The notes below the pieces were generated by a model. The model saw only the letters and a list, made by a program, of their open reading frames with translations. It had not been told where the DNA came from and did no database searches. Source: SHVO01 sp041905525 (GTDB taxonomy: Bacteria; Pseudomonadota; Alphaproteobacteria; Rhodospirillales; Rhodospirillaceae). From it: a DNA stretch of 64,000 nucleotides. Of the stretch, positions 36,680-45,162 are shown piece by piece. The DNA is taken from contig JAYRKY010000001.1 of NCBI GenBank assembly GCA_041905525.1, positions 1 to 64,000 of the forward strand. Direction: 5' to 3'. The position numbers and the translations under genes are program-made. The number at the start of each line of letters is the position of its first letter. The stretch's first letter is position 1.

Positions 36680-37462
36680 ATGACCCCGACCGAGGACCGC
36701 CTCATTTCCCTCCCGGGGGGCAGGGTGTTCATTCGGCTGTGGGGCCGTCCAGGTCCCAAGCCGCCTATCCTTCTTCTCCACGACTCCCTTGGCTGTATCG
36801 ATCTGTGGCGGGACTTCCCCGCCGCGCTCTCGGCGGCGACCGGCCGGCAGGTGATCGCTTACGACCGTCTCGGCTTCGGCCGATCCGACCCGCACCCCGG
36901 CGTCCTGGCGCTGGACTTCATTGCGGCGGAAGGTCGCGACACCCTCCCGGTCCTTCTGGAGCAACTGCGCATCGACACTTTTGTGCTCTGCGGACATAGC
37001 GTCGGGGCCGGGATGTCCCTTTCCGCGGCGCCCCTCTTCCCGGGCCGCTGCCGCGGCGTCGTCTCCATGTCCGCGCAAGCCTTCGTGGAAAGCGTGACGT
37101 TGGACGGCATCGCCGTGGCCCAGGCCACGCTGGGACCCGGCAGCGACCGCATCGCCCGCTTGCGCAAATATCACGGCGACAAGACGGAATGGGTCGTGGC
37201 CGCATGGCTTGAGACCTGGACCCGTCCGGCCTTCGCCGGTTGGTCGCTCGCGCCGATGCTGCCGCGCGTTCACTGTCCGGTGCTGGCGATCCACGGCGAT
37301 AAGGACGAATACGGGTCTCTGCGTCATCCCGAGATGATCCGCGCGCACGCCGGTGGACCAGTGCAGCTCGCGATTCTGAGCGGCTGCGGACACGTTCCTT
37401 ATAAGGAATACCCCGAGCAGGTGTTTAGCCTGGTCGGTGCGTTCCTCGACGGCGCGGTCTAG
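36680..37462 (+). CDS. Alpha/beta hydrolase
   Basis: The 260-residue product has the fold and triad of the family: oxyanion/lid stretch LLLHDSLGCIDLW, nucleophile elbow GHSVGAG (Ser near residue 110), acid region HGDKDEYGS, and the base His in SGCGHVPYKE. It has no signal peptide, so it is cytosolic. The substrate is unknown. It follows the tRNA by 23 bases. Confidence 0.85.
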   Translation: MTPTEDRLISLPGGRVFIRLWGRPGPKPPILLLHDSLGCIDLWRDFPAALSAATGRQVIAYDRLGFGRSDPHPGVLALDFIAAEGRDTLPVLLEQLRIDTFVLCGHSVGAGMSLSAAPLFPGRCRGVVSMSAQAFVESVTLDGIAVAQATLGPGSDRIARLRKYHGDKTEWVVAAWLETWTRPAFAGWSLAPMLPRVHCPVLAIHGDKDEYGSLRHPEMIRAHAGGPVQLAILSGCGHVPYKEYPEQVFSLVGAFLDGAV

Positions 37463-37874
37463 AGCGTCTGCCTCCCCGCGAAGCCCCGTCCGGCGATTCC
37501 CATCCCGGGCGTCCCTCCAGCGCTCGCACGGGAATGCGAGGCGACTCGTCCCCCGCACACTTTTGAATTTCGGGGACATAAAATTCACCGCCTGCCCAAA
37601 AATCGGATGACAAAAAATCGCGTCGGGGCGCAGCATGCTCCGGCGCATGCGGCGTGCCGCACGCGCGGTTGTTTGACATCGTAAATCATATGAAGACGAG
37701 CACCGCGCTCAGCGCATGGCTGTGCGCGCGCTATGCGAAAAGAGGGTCCACTGCCGCGCGGCTGCCGCGTAGTTACGCGGCAGTGTAAGTTTCTGGCGCT
37801 GCACGAAATAAGCGGCTTTTCCGTCTGCCGCGTGCCGCGTAAAAGCGTGTCAAGCTGAGTGGACAGGGCGCATT
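37463..37874. other. Structured 400-base non-coding stretch with competing hairpins
   Basis: No gene is seen on either strand. CACTGCCGCG (37749-37758) can pair with CGCGGCAGTG (37776-37785), while CTGCCGCGTA (37762-37771) can pair with TACGCGGCAG (37774-37783) using overlapping bases, so the two stems exclude each other. A third CTGCCGCG copy follows at 37825-37832 with a tandem TGCCGCG. The GC-rich arms and the mutually exclusive folds suggest a regulatory RNA or a terminator cluster, but no T tract is present. Confidence 0.4.
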
Positions 37875-38462
37875 TTAGCGCTTGCGCGAATAACGCGTCG
37901 CGCTGAACGCGTCCGAAACGGCCGAAATCTTTGTGTCGATGAATCCTTTGGCGCGCATCACAGCCCGCACCGGGCCGTCGCCGAACACGGCCGTCTTGCC
38001 CTTTCGATAGACGATCCAGATCGGCGCCTCTTTCGGGCAGGCCTTAATCGCCTGCAGCACGTCTTTCTCGCTTTCGATCGACGCCAGTGCCATCGCCGCC
38101 TTGGCCGGACTCTTGGTGGTCGCGCCCTTCAGCGCCGCCGCAAGGACGGGATCTTTCACCGGTCCGATCACCAGGGCCTTCGCATCGTCTTTCAGGCCCA
38201 GCTTGTCCTTCAATGACGGCGGCGGCGTTTTGATTTTCTTTTCCCAGCTCGCGGCCTCTTTTTGGCCGAGGGTCAGCGCCACGCTCTCCCGCCCCACTTT
38301 GAAGACGAGGTCCTCGCCGTCGGTCTGGACATCCTTGAGATCGGCGATCGGAACTTTCTTCTTCAGCTCTCCGCGCAAGATCAGCTCATGCGTTTCAAGC
38401 AGCGCCTTCACTTCGGCGGACTGACCGCCCCAGCGGCAGTGGCAGAGAGCTTCACGGCCCAT
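37875..38462 (-). CDS. Cytosolic protein of unknown function
   Basis: The 195-residue product begins MGREALCHCRWGGQSAEVKA with an early Cys-x-Cys, then strand-rich DLKDVQTDGEDLVFKVG and a C-terminal part IWIVYRKGKTAVFGDGPVRA. No signal or membrane span. I recognise no confident family. Its start overlaps the end of the first nuclease gene by 11 bases, making it the distal gene of the pirin-nuclease operon. Confidence 0.65.
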   Translation of the reverse strand: MGREALCHCRWGGQSAEVKALLETHELILRGELKKKVPIADLKDVQTDGEDLVFKVGRESVALTLGQKEAASWEKKIKTPPPSLKDKLGLKDDAKALVIGPVKDPVLAAALKGATTKSPAKAAMALASIESEKDVLQAIKACPKEAPIWIVYRKGKTAVFGDGPVRAVMRAKGFIDTKISAVSDAFSATRYSRKR

Positions 38463-39231
38463 CGAGCACCTCCGTCAGGAGCGCGGCGAGCCGCACGCCG
38501 GACTTGTCGAGTTGTTCAAGCGCGATGCGGCGATTTTGCCGCAGATAGGTTTCATCGTAGTCGATTCCGCCGGGGCTGCCCAAGTAGCCCGTCGCGGGGG
38601 ATCGCATGATCCACAAAGTTTCGTTGGCCCAATCGAGCGGGGTCGCCAGCTTTGTCTTCGGCGCCCGCGCCTCGATCGACATGAAGTCATAGACCCGGCC
38701 CATTTTTCCGCCGAGGCTGGCCAAAGTGCCGACAAGCTCGGTCTCCCACATGTCGCGCAACGAGACGGGCCGTCCTTGAAACGTTCCCCTGATCTCCGCG
38801 CCGCCGCCGTCCTGCGCGAAGGCGATGTTCAGCGGCTGATGAATGTCGGCGACGAGATGCGCGAGCGTCTTAACCGCGTCCGCCTTCTCCGAGGGGCTTG
38901 CTTCCCCTTTGAGAACGGCCACACTGCGCTCGATTTCCGTCAACGCGCAGCCGGAAGGACAGTCGCGGGCCACCTCGACCACACGCGCCGCTTTCGGAAT
39001 GAAGACGTGGTGAAGGGCTGCCGCATCTCGCCCAGGCGCGAGCCCGGTGCAGCTTTCGGCAAAAGCGTCACGGCCGGGCGTCCCCAGCAGTGTGCCGATC
39101 TTCGCGCGCGTGGGCGGCGGCAGTTCGTCCCAGGCAATGGCGCAGGCGATGCGATGTCCGGCGGCGTCCCAGGCCGGCGCGGGCGCCGATGCGCCCAGCA
39201 GGAAAAGCAGCGCGGGCGCGGCCGCTTTCAC
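38452..39231 (-). CDS. S1/P1-nuclease-fold exported protein, copy 1 (degenerate metal site)
   Basis: The 259-residue exported protein shows the S1/P1 layout: signal peptide ending APA, mature N-terminal Trp21 and His26 (WDAAGHR), His74/75 (HHVFIP), and HLVADIHQPLN. Several expected zinc ligands differ. The position equal to P1 His126 is Asn135, the His149/Asp153 pair is replaced by Arg and Glu (SLRDMWET), and the WAD Asp (Asp45) is not evident. It may be catalytically weak or binding-only. The 4-base overlap with the panE-like gene places it in the operon. Confidence 0.85.
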   Translation of the reverse strand: MKAAAPALLFLLGASAPAPAWDAAGHRIACAIAWDELPPPTRAKIGTLLGTPGRDAFAESCTGLAPGRDAAALHHVFIPKAARVVEVARDCPSGCALTEIERSVAVLKGEASPSEKADAVKTLAHLVADIHQPLNIAFAQDGGGAEIRGTFQGRPVSLRDMWETELVGTLASLGGKMGRVYDFMSIEARAPKTKLATPLDWANETLWIMRSPATGYLGSPGGIDYDETYLRQNRRIALEQLDKSGVRLAALLTEVLDGP

Positions 39232-40220
39232 GCCGCCGCGCCGGTGACGGTCCGGCCCAACAGGCGCGTCATGGCGTGGATCGTATCCAACATCGGCGTC
39301 GGCACGCCCACCAGCTTCGCGATCTCGGCGACGGCGCCCATATTGGCGTCCGTCTCGGGCGTGCGCCGCGCCTCGATGTCTTGAAGCATCGACGTCTTAT
39401 GGTCGCCAAGGGACTCGGTCACGCGGATGCGTTCTTCAAGGTCCATCTTCATTTTGAGACCGAGCGCTTCCACCACCTGTTGAACCTCGCGCATGATGGC
39501 GCGCACGACATCGCAGGCCCCCGGGTTTCTCGCGATACTGGCCAGCCCGGCGCCGGTGAGGGCGCTCACGGGGTTGAAAGAGGAGTTGCCCCAGACTTTC
39601 GTCCAAATGTCCGAGCGAATGTCCTGGCTCACCAGGGTCGTGAAGCCCGTCCGATTGAAGATATCCGTAAGTGTTTGCACGCGGGCCGACAGGCTGCCGT
39701 CCGGTTCGCCGAGAATGAAACGCATCGTATCGGTCACATGGACCGTACCGGGCGCGACGACCTTCGCGGCGGCATAGATGACCGCGCCGACGACACGGCG
39801 GCCTTCGATCGCCCGTCCGATGGCGCCATCGGGATCGACACACGCCAGCGCGCGTCCATCGAATGCGCCGCCACTTCTATGAAAATACCACCAGGGAATC
39901 CCATTCAGGACGGCGACCACCGGCGTCGTCTCGTGAAAGAGCCGGGGCAGCGTCGCGGCCGCGCCTGCGATCTGATGGGCTTTGAGGCACAGCATCACAA
40001 GATCGAAGGGGCCGGCCTCTTCAGCGGCGGCGGCCTTCACGGCAGGCGCATGCCGTTCGCCCTTGGTGTCGATCATCGTGAATCCGCGCCTTAGCGCGTC
40101 GAGCGTGGCGCCGCGCGCGATGAACGTCACGTCATGCCCGTCCAGCGCGAGCTTTGCGCCAAGCAGTCCGCCCATCGAGCCCGCGCCGACGACGGCGATT
40201 TTTTTGAATGAATGCGTCAC
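39228..40220 (-). CDS. 2-dehydropantoate 2-reductase-like protein
   Basis: The 330-residue NAD(P)H dehydrogenase has the N-terminal Rossmann motif AVVGAGSMGGLLGAKLA, the loop NGIPWWYFH, the catalytic Lys region WTKVWGNSSFNPVSALTG, and the C-terminal signature HKTSMLQDIEARRTPE. It may reduce ketopantoate to pantoate, complementing panB-panC at 31-32.7 kb, but paralogues with other substrates exist. It lies between the two nuclease-like genes with a 4-base overlap to copy 1. Confidence 0.9.
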   Translation of the reverse strand: MTHSFKKIAVVGAGSMGGLLGAKLALDGHDVTFIARGATLDALRRGFTMIDTKGERHAPAVKAAAAEEAGPFDLVMLCLKAHQIAGAAATLPRLFHETTPVVAVLNGIPWWYFHRSGGAFDGRALACVDPDGAIGRAIEGRRVVGAVIYAAAKVVAPGTVHVTDTMRFILGEPDGSLSARVQTLTDIFNRTGFTTLVSQDIRSDIWTKVWGNSSFNPVSALTGAGLASIARNPGACDVVRAIMREVQQVVEALGLKMKMDLEERIRVTESLGDHKTSMLQDIEARRTPETDANMGAVAEIAKLVGVPTPMLDTIHAMTRLLGRTVTGAAA

Positions 40221-40229
40221 GGCGAAAAT

Positions 40230-41012
40230 TTAACGCAGGGCGTCGTTGAGCGTAAGCCCAAGCCGCACACCGGCCTTTTCCAATTGCCCCATGGCGATGG
40301 GGCGGTTCTGCTGAACATATCTTTCGTCGAACGGCAGGCCGCCCGGATTGCCGATATATCCGGTCGCCGGGCTGCGCATGATGAAGAAACTCTCGCGGGC
40401 CCAATCGAGCGGCGCGGGGTGCGTCTGTACTTCATGTGCGAGCCAGAGGGTTTCGTGGGCGCTATCGGGCGCCGCGCGGTCGGCCTCCAGCAGCTTTGTC
40501 TCCCAGATCTCATGCAGGGTGCTCGGCTGGCCCAGGAATGTCGCCGCGATCTTCTTTCCACCTTCGTCGTCCGCGAAGCCCAAATTCAGCGGCTGGTGCA
40601 AATCGGCGATGAGATGCATCAGGAGCTTCAGTGCCGTCGCCTTCTGGTCCCGCGGCGCATCGCTCTTGAGCGTGCTGATTTCCTGCACCACCCGATTGAG
40701 GACGCAACTCTTCGGCTCCGGGCAGTCGCGCGCCACGTCGATGGACGTCGCGCCGCGGGGGAGAAGCATGGAATGCCATGGCGCCGTCTCGGGCTGCGTC
40801 GCCTTCACGCGATCCGCCCAGGAGCAGAGGTCGAGAAACTCTTCGCTGCGGTCGATCTCTAAAATCTCGAAAGCCGCGGCGCGCGTCGACGGGGAAATGA
40901 CATCGAGCGCGATCGCGCACGAGAGGCGGTGCCCATCGCGGCTCCATCCAAAAGCCGGCGCGCTCGCGGCAACCATGACGAGCGCAACGAGAAGGGCGCG
41001 CATAGGTCTCAT
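40230..41012 (-). CDS. S1/P1-nuclease-fold exported protein, copy 2
   Basis: The 260-residue exported protein has signal peptide ending ASAPAFG, N-terminal Trp23 and His28 (WSRDGHR), the WAD Asp67 (CSWADRVK), His80 (WHSMLLP), His133 and Asp137 (MHLIADLHQPLN), and His167/Glu171 (LHEIWETK). The metal ligand equal to P1 His126 is Asn143 and the one equal to Asp153 is Glu171. It thus keeps more of the S1/P1 site than copy 1. The ATG at 41012 overlaps the pirin stop as ATGA. Confidence 0.88.
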   Translation of the reverse strand: MRPMRALLVALVMVAASAPAFGWSRDGHRLSCAIALDVISPSTRAAAFEILEIDRSEEFLDLCSWADRVKATQPETAPWHSMLLPRGATSIDVARDCPEPKSCVLNRVVQEISTLKSDAPRDQKATALKLLMHLIADLHQPLNLGFADDEGGKKIAATFLGQPSTLHEIWETKLLEADRAAPDSAHETLWLAHEVQTHPAPLDWARESFFIMRSPATGYIGNPGGLPFDERYVQQNRPIAMGQLEKAGVRLGLTLNDALR

Positions 41013-41899
41013 GACGCGGGCGGCGGGGGCGGGGCCGGCTCGGCCGGCAATGGGATAAACTCTTTGTCGTCCGCGTCCGGAAGCTTCATGCGGCCCGCAA
41101 CCCAATCGGCCTTGGCTTGCTCAAGGCGTTCCTTCGATGAGGAGACGAAATTCCAATATAGGAACCGCTCGCCGACCGGTTCGCCGCCAAGAAGCATGAC
41201 CGTCGCACGGGTCTTTGCGGTAAAGGACGCCGCGGCTTTGGTGAGCACCAGCATCTGCCCTGCGGAAAAGGTTTGCCCGGCCATCTCGATTTCGCCGGCC
41301 GCCACGTACACCGCTCTTTCGCTATGGCCGCCGGGGATCTCGGCGCGCGCGCCCGGATCCAAATCGAGATGCACGTAGAAAAGCGGCGAGTGAGTCTTCA
41401 CCGCGGCGGTGAGGCCGTACGCTGCTCCCGCGATCAGTCGGCCGCGCACACCCGCCTCGCTCCATCCCGGCAGATCGGCGCCGGCGTGATGGGAAAATCC
41501 CGGCGCGGTTTCCTCGTGCTCCGCCGGCAGAGCAACCCAGGCCTGGATGCCGTGCAAGTGATCGCCCTCCGCGCGCGCCTTTTCGAAGCGCTCGCTGTGG
41601 GTAATGCCGCGTCCCGCGGTCATCCAATTTACTTCGCCGGGCCGGATCGATTCGGCCGAGCCCACGCTGTCGCGATGCATGATCTCCCCGGAGAAAAGAT
41701 ATGTCACCGTGGAAAGGCCGATGTGGGGATGCGGGCGCACATCCACGCTCCGGGGAAGTCCGGGCGCCAGCGTCACGGGGCCCATATGATCGAAGAAAAC
41801 GAAGGGGCCGACCATGCGCCGTTTTGCAAAAGGCAGAACCCGGCCGACCTCGAAACCGCCGAGATCCTTGCGCCGCTGCTCAATCACAAGATCGATCAT
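41009..41899 (-). CDS. Pirin family protein
   Basis: The 296-residue bicupin protein has the Fe-binding motifs RPHPHIGLSTVTYLF and WMTAGRGITHSER, corresponding to the His-His-His-Glu set of human pirin. Bacterial pirins include quercetinase-like dioxygenases and redox-linked regulators; which applies here is unknown. AGAGG precedes the ATG at 41899. The gene overlaps nuclease copy 2 by four bases and follows a GST gene. Confidence 0.9.
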   Translation of the reverse strand: MIDLVIEQRRKDLGGFEVGRVLPFAKRRMVGPFVFFDHMGPVTLAPGLPRSVDVRPHPHIGLSTVTYLFSGEIMHRDSVGSAESIRPGEVNWMTAGRGITHSERFEKARAEGDHLHGIQAWVALPAEHEETAPGFSHHAGADLPGWSEAGVRGRLIAGAAYGLTAAVKTHSPLFYVHLDLDPGARAEIPGGHSERAVYVAAGEIEMAGQTFSAGQMLVLTKAAASFTAKTRATVMLLGGEPVGERFLYWNFVSSSKERLEQAKADWVAGRMKLPDADDKEFIPLPAEPAPPPPPAS

Positions 41900-41928
41900 G
41901 TCTCAAACCTCTTTTCGGGGCGCGGCGC

Positions 41929-42615
41929 TTATGTGCCGGTCAACCGCGCGAACTCCGCGGCGTAGGCTTTCTCGAACGGGACGCCCTTGTTGTAAGGCTG
42001 CGCCTCTTTCAGCGCCCGTAGGAAAGATGGTCTCGCCGCCAGTCTATTGTAGTACGCCGAGACGCGCGCATGGTTTTGAAACGGCGCGACGAGATTGGCG
42101 TAGAAGAGAAAAGGAGCCGCGGCGCAGTCCGCCATCGTGAATGACTCTCCCGCCGCCCAGGTCTTTCCAGCGAGTTCCTGTTCGAGAATCTGATACGCCG
42201 TGCCGAGCAGCGTGCGGGCGGTTTCAACGCCGTGAGGATCGTTTCGTCCCGCCGGGCGAAAGTTGTCCGTGACGATCTTGGACATGGGGTCGTTGATGTA
42301 GAGATCGAAGAAGCGGTCGAGGCCGCGCACTTTACGCGCGAGTTCCGCATCCTTAGGCACCAGTTCCACCGGTCCCGGATAGTGAAGGGCGAGGTACTCC
42401 ACGATGATGCTCGATTCCGGGATGGTCTCGCCGCGCGCGTCGTCGCGCAGGACCGGAAACCGCCCCAGCGGCCATACCCGCCTCAATTCAGCGGCGGACG
42501 CAGGGTCTCCAAGATTGATGATTTTGGACGTGAACGCCGTGCCGCTCTCATATAGGGCGATCAAGGCCTTCTGGCAGTAGGACGAGAACGGGTGAAAGTA
42601 GAGTGTCAGTGACAT
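41929..42615 (-). CDS. Glutathione S-transferase family protein
   Basis: The 228-residue cytosolic protein has the thioredoxin-like N-domain (LTLYFHPFSSYCQKALIALYE, SSIIVEYL) with an apparent catalytic Ser/Cys at SYCQK, and an all-helical C-domain with FTMADCAAAPFLFY. Substrate unknown. It probably opens the minus-strand operon of pirin, nucleases and the panE-like gene. A small divergent regulatory repeat lies upstream. Confidence 0.9.
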   Translation of the reverse strand: MSLTLYFHPFSSYCQKALIALYESGTAFTSKIINLGDPASAAELRRVWPLGRFPVLRDDARGETIPESSIIVEYLALHYPGPVELVPKDAELARKVRGLDRFFDLYINDPMSKIVTDNFRPAGRNDPHGVETARTLLGTAYQILEQELAGKTWAAGESFTMADCAAAPFLFYANLVAPFQNHARVSAYYNRLAARPSFLRALKEAQPYNKGVPFEKAYAAEFARLTGT

Positions 42616-42737
42616 GACATTCGCTCATGAAAAAGAAGGGTGTGGACATGCGCTTATGGGTTGGGCGCAAGGTCGCGGCGCCTGCGTCACAAGCCCATGC
42701 AATGGATATCATCTTCCCAAATCGCCTAGACACCTCC

Positions 42738-42752
42738 GATAGAGCGTCTATC
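42738..42752. promoter_or_regulatory. Inverted repeat between the GST and CHRD genes
   Basis: GATAGA and TCTATC flank GCG, a perfect short dyad between two divergent genes, typical of a small operator. No binding protein can be assigned. Confidence 0.35.
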
Positions 42753-42817
42753 CTTTGTTTCGCCCTGGAGGCGTGCGGGCGTAGTGCCGCATTCAAACAC
42801 GTATGTGGGAGGACTTC

Positions 42818-43258
42818 ATGAGCAAATTGCTCCAATTGGCCGCCGGCGCTCTCTTCGCCGTCGGGATTTCTTTCGCCGCCCAAGCCGCCGATGCCACCGT
42901 CAAATACACCGCGACCCTGACCTCGGCGGAAGAAGTGCCGCCGAACGCCAGCACGGGAAAAGGCCACGCCGATCTCATGCTGAATCCGACGACAAAGGAA
43001 CTGACCTGGAACGTGACCTGGGAAGGACTCACCGGTGATGCCGTTGCCGCTCACATCCATGGTCCGGCCGATAAAGGCATGAATGCCGGCGTGGCCGTGC
43101 AGCTCGGGGTGCAAGGAACGCCTCCGAAGAGTCCGCTGACCGGAAAAGCGACGCTGACCGATGCGCAGATCGCCGATCTCAACGCGGGCAAGTTGTACGT
43201 CAACGTCCATACGGCCATGAACAAGGGCGGCGAAGTCCGTGGCCAAGTCTCGAAGTAG
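42818..43258 (+). CDS. Exported CHRD-domain protein
   Basis: The 146-residue product starts with a signal peptide (LLQLAAGALFAVGISFAAQA) and is otherwise a single CHRD beta domain (KYTATLTSAEEVPPNAS, HIHGPADKGMNAGVAV, KLYVNVHTAMNKGGEVRGQ). CHRD domains occur in chordin and in bacterial secreted proteins of unknown role. GGGAGGA precedes the ATG at 42818. The gene ends in an intrinsic terminator. Confidence 0.9.
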   Translation: MSKLLQLAAGALFAVGISFAAQAADATVKYTATLTSAEEVPPNASTGKGHADLMLNPTTKELTWNVTWEGLTGDAVAAHIHGPADKGMNAGVAVQLGVQGTPPKSPLTGKATLTDAQIADLNAGKLYVNVHTAMNKGGEVRGQVSK

Positions 43259-43278
43259 ACGCGCCGGCGACGCGATGC

Positions 43279-43312
43279 GAAAAGGCCGGGTCGTCCCCGG
43301 CCTTTTTCTTTT
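43279..43312 (+). terminator. Intrinsic terminator after the CHRD gene
   Basis: AAAGGCCGGG and CCCGGCCTTT pair across TCGTC-like loop bases, followed by TTTTTCTTTT. The tail merges directly into the -10-like TATACT of the next gene. Confidence 0.85.
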
Positions 43313-43317
43313 ATACT
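43312..43317 (+). promoter_or_regulatory. Candidate -10 box of the ABC exporter gene
   Basis: TATACT ends seven bases before the exporter ATG, which has no ribosome site. Transcription would start at or near the ATG, giving a leaderless mRNA, a form known to be common in alphaproteobacteria. No -35 box is evident because the upstream bases form the terminator. Confidence 0.4.
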
Positions 43318-43323
43318 CGTCTC

Positions 43324-45162
43324 ATGCCCGATGAATCCGCCGCGCGTGTCGTCACAGAGGAGCCGCACGCGAACGCCGTCATAAAGATCCCGGACGGCGG
43401 CGTGGCGCTCCCGCGAACGCCCTTCCTGTATATCCTCCACTATCTTCAGGCAGGCTTTCTTCTCTCGCTCGCCGGCATGATCGTGCTGATGGGCGTGTGG
43501 ACCGCCCTCGAGACGCTGCAGCCCTTTTTCGTCGGTCAGCTGGTCCAGGCCTTAACGCTGATCCAGTCCGCCGGCGTACCGGGCGCGATGTCCGAAGTCT
43601 TGCCTTGGTTCGCCGCGCTCTGCGGCACATGGATGGGTACGTATGTCTTCACGCACCTTTACGCCTCCTATTCCCAAGTGCGTCTGACGGATTTGCGCCT
43701 GCACATGCAGGACGAGATGTTCGCCTACCTCCACGGCCACGCGCCGCGTTATTTTATGGACAATGCTAGCGGCGGCCTGGTGCAGAAAATCCGCCAGGCG
43801 GGCAATGCGGCCATCGTCATCATCGATTACCTTTGCACCAACTTCGTGCGCCTGGGCGTCATGCTCGCCATCACCGTGGTGATGATCCTTCATCAGGCGC
43901 GCGATCTTCTTGGGCCATTCTGCGTTTTTCTCGTCGTGTTCACCGGCGTTGCCGTCTTCACCGCGCAGCGTATGCGCCACTACGCCAAAGCCAACGCGAA
44001 GGCGGCCGCGGACGTGGTTGCGCGCATGGTGGATTCCGTCACCAATTGGGATGTCGTCCGCAGCTTTGCCCGCGCTGTCTACGAGCGGGCGACCATGCAA
44101 CCGCTCAATGACGCCGAACGCACCTCCTATCTGAAACTGCGCCTGTCGCTGTCGGCGATGCGCATGACGCTGCATGTGCTCAGCGTCGCTTTCGTCGCCT
44201 GGCTGGCGTGGGAAAGCCTGCAGGCGGCCGTTGCGGGAACCATGTCGGTCGGCGCGTTTACGACCGTGCTCATGCTCTCCTTCACGGTGGCCGCCACGAT
44301 CCGCACGCTCGGCGACAATCTCTTCGTCTATTTCGAGTATTACGGAATCCTGAGCGAGGCGCTCACGACCATTCTGGCCGAACACGAAATCGTGGACGCC
44401 CCAGGCGCCCGCGCCCTTCAGGTGACGCGCGGCGCGATCGATTTCCAGGGCATCACATTCTCTTACGCCGACGGCGCGCCTGTCTTCGATGGCTTCTCCC
44501 TTTCCATTAAAGCCGGAGAGCGCGTGGGTCTGGTGGGCCCCTCGGGCGCGGGGAAAAGCACATTCATCAAGCTGCTGCGCCGCCAATTCATTTATGAGCG
44601 CGGGCGTATTGCCATCGATGGTCAGGATATCGCCCACGTGACGTGGGACTCCTTACACGATTGCATCGGGGAGGTGCCGCAGAACCCCAGCATTTTCCAT
44701 CGCTCGGTGCGCGACAATATTCGCTATAGCCGCCCCGACGCCTCGGATGCGGACGTCGTGGCCGCCGCCAAGCTCGCCCATTGCCACGAATTCATTTCGG
44801 CCCGCGAACAGGGTTACGACTCTATTGTCGGAGAAAAGGGCATGAAGCTATCGGGCGGCGAACGCCAGCGCGTCGCCATCGCCCGCGCGTTCTTGAAGAA
44901 TGCCCCCATCCTGCTGCTCGACGAGGCCACTTCGTCCCTGGACAGCGAGGCCGAACATCTGATTCAAGATGGTCTCCTGACGCTGATGAAGGGTCGCACG
45001 GTGATTGCCATCGCCCATCGTCTGTCCACCATCGCGCATCTGGACCGCATCGTCGTGCTCGACAAGGGGCGCATCGTGGAACAGGGAACCCACGCGGAGC
45101 TGCTCGCGGCGGGCGGCGCTTACGCCAAACTGTGGCAGCGTCAGGCCGGAGGATTCATATGA
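43324..45162 (+). CDS. ABC exporter, fused membrane and ATPase domains
   Basis: The 612-residue half-transporter has an N-terminal six-span domain (about residues 35-330) and a C-terminal ATPase with Walker A GPSGAGKSTFIKL, Q-loop EVPQNPSIF, signature KLSGGERQRVAIARA and Walker B ILLLDEATSSLD. It works as a homodimer exporting an unknown substrate. The stop overlaps the next GST start as ATGA, so glutathione-linked export is possible, but this is inference. It lacks a ribosome site. Confidence 0.93.
   Translation: MPDESAARVVTEEPHANAVIKIPDGGVALPRTPFLYILHYLQAGFLLSLAGMIVLMGVWTALETLQPFFVGQLVQALTLIQSAGVPGAMSEVLPWFAALCGTWMGTYVFTHLYASYSQVRLTDLRLHMQDEMFAYLHGHAPRYFMDNASGGLVQKIRQAGNAAIVIIDYLCTNFVRLGVMLAITVVMILHQARDLLGPFCVFLVVFTGVAVFTAQRMRHYAKANAKAAADVVARMVDSVTNWDVVRSFARAVYERATMQPLNDAERTSYLKLRLSLSAMRMTLHVLSVAFVAWLAWESLQAAVAGTMSVGAFTTVLMLSFTVAATIRTLGDNLFVYFEYYGILSEALTTILAEHEIVDAPGARALQVTRGAIDFQGITFSYADGAPVFDGFSLSIKAGERVGLVGPSGAGKSTFIKLLRRQFIYERGRIAIDGQDIAHVTWDSLHDCIGEVPQNPSIFHRSVRDNIRYSRPDASDADVVAAAKLAHCHEFISAREQGYDSIVGEKGMKLSGGERQRVAIARAFLKNAPILLLDEATSSLDSEAEHLIQDGLLTLMKGRTVIAIAHRLSTIAHLDRIVVLDKGRIVEQGTHAELLAAGGAYAKLWQRQAGGFI

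Noticed and set aside
36570..36700. tRNA-Arg as an integration site for a mobile element
   Set aside because: No integrase, direct repeat of the tRNA 3' end, or foreign-looking gene block follows it.
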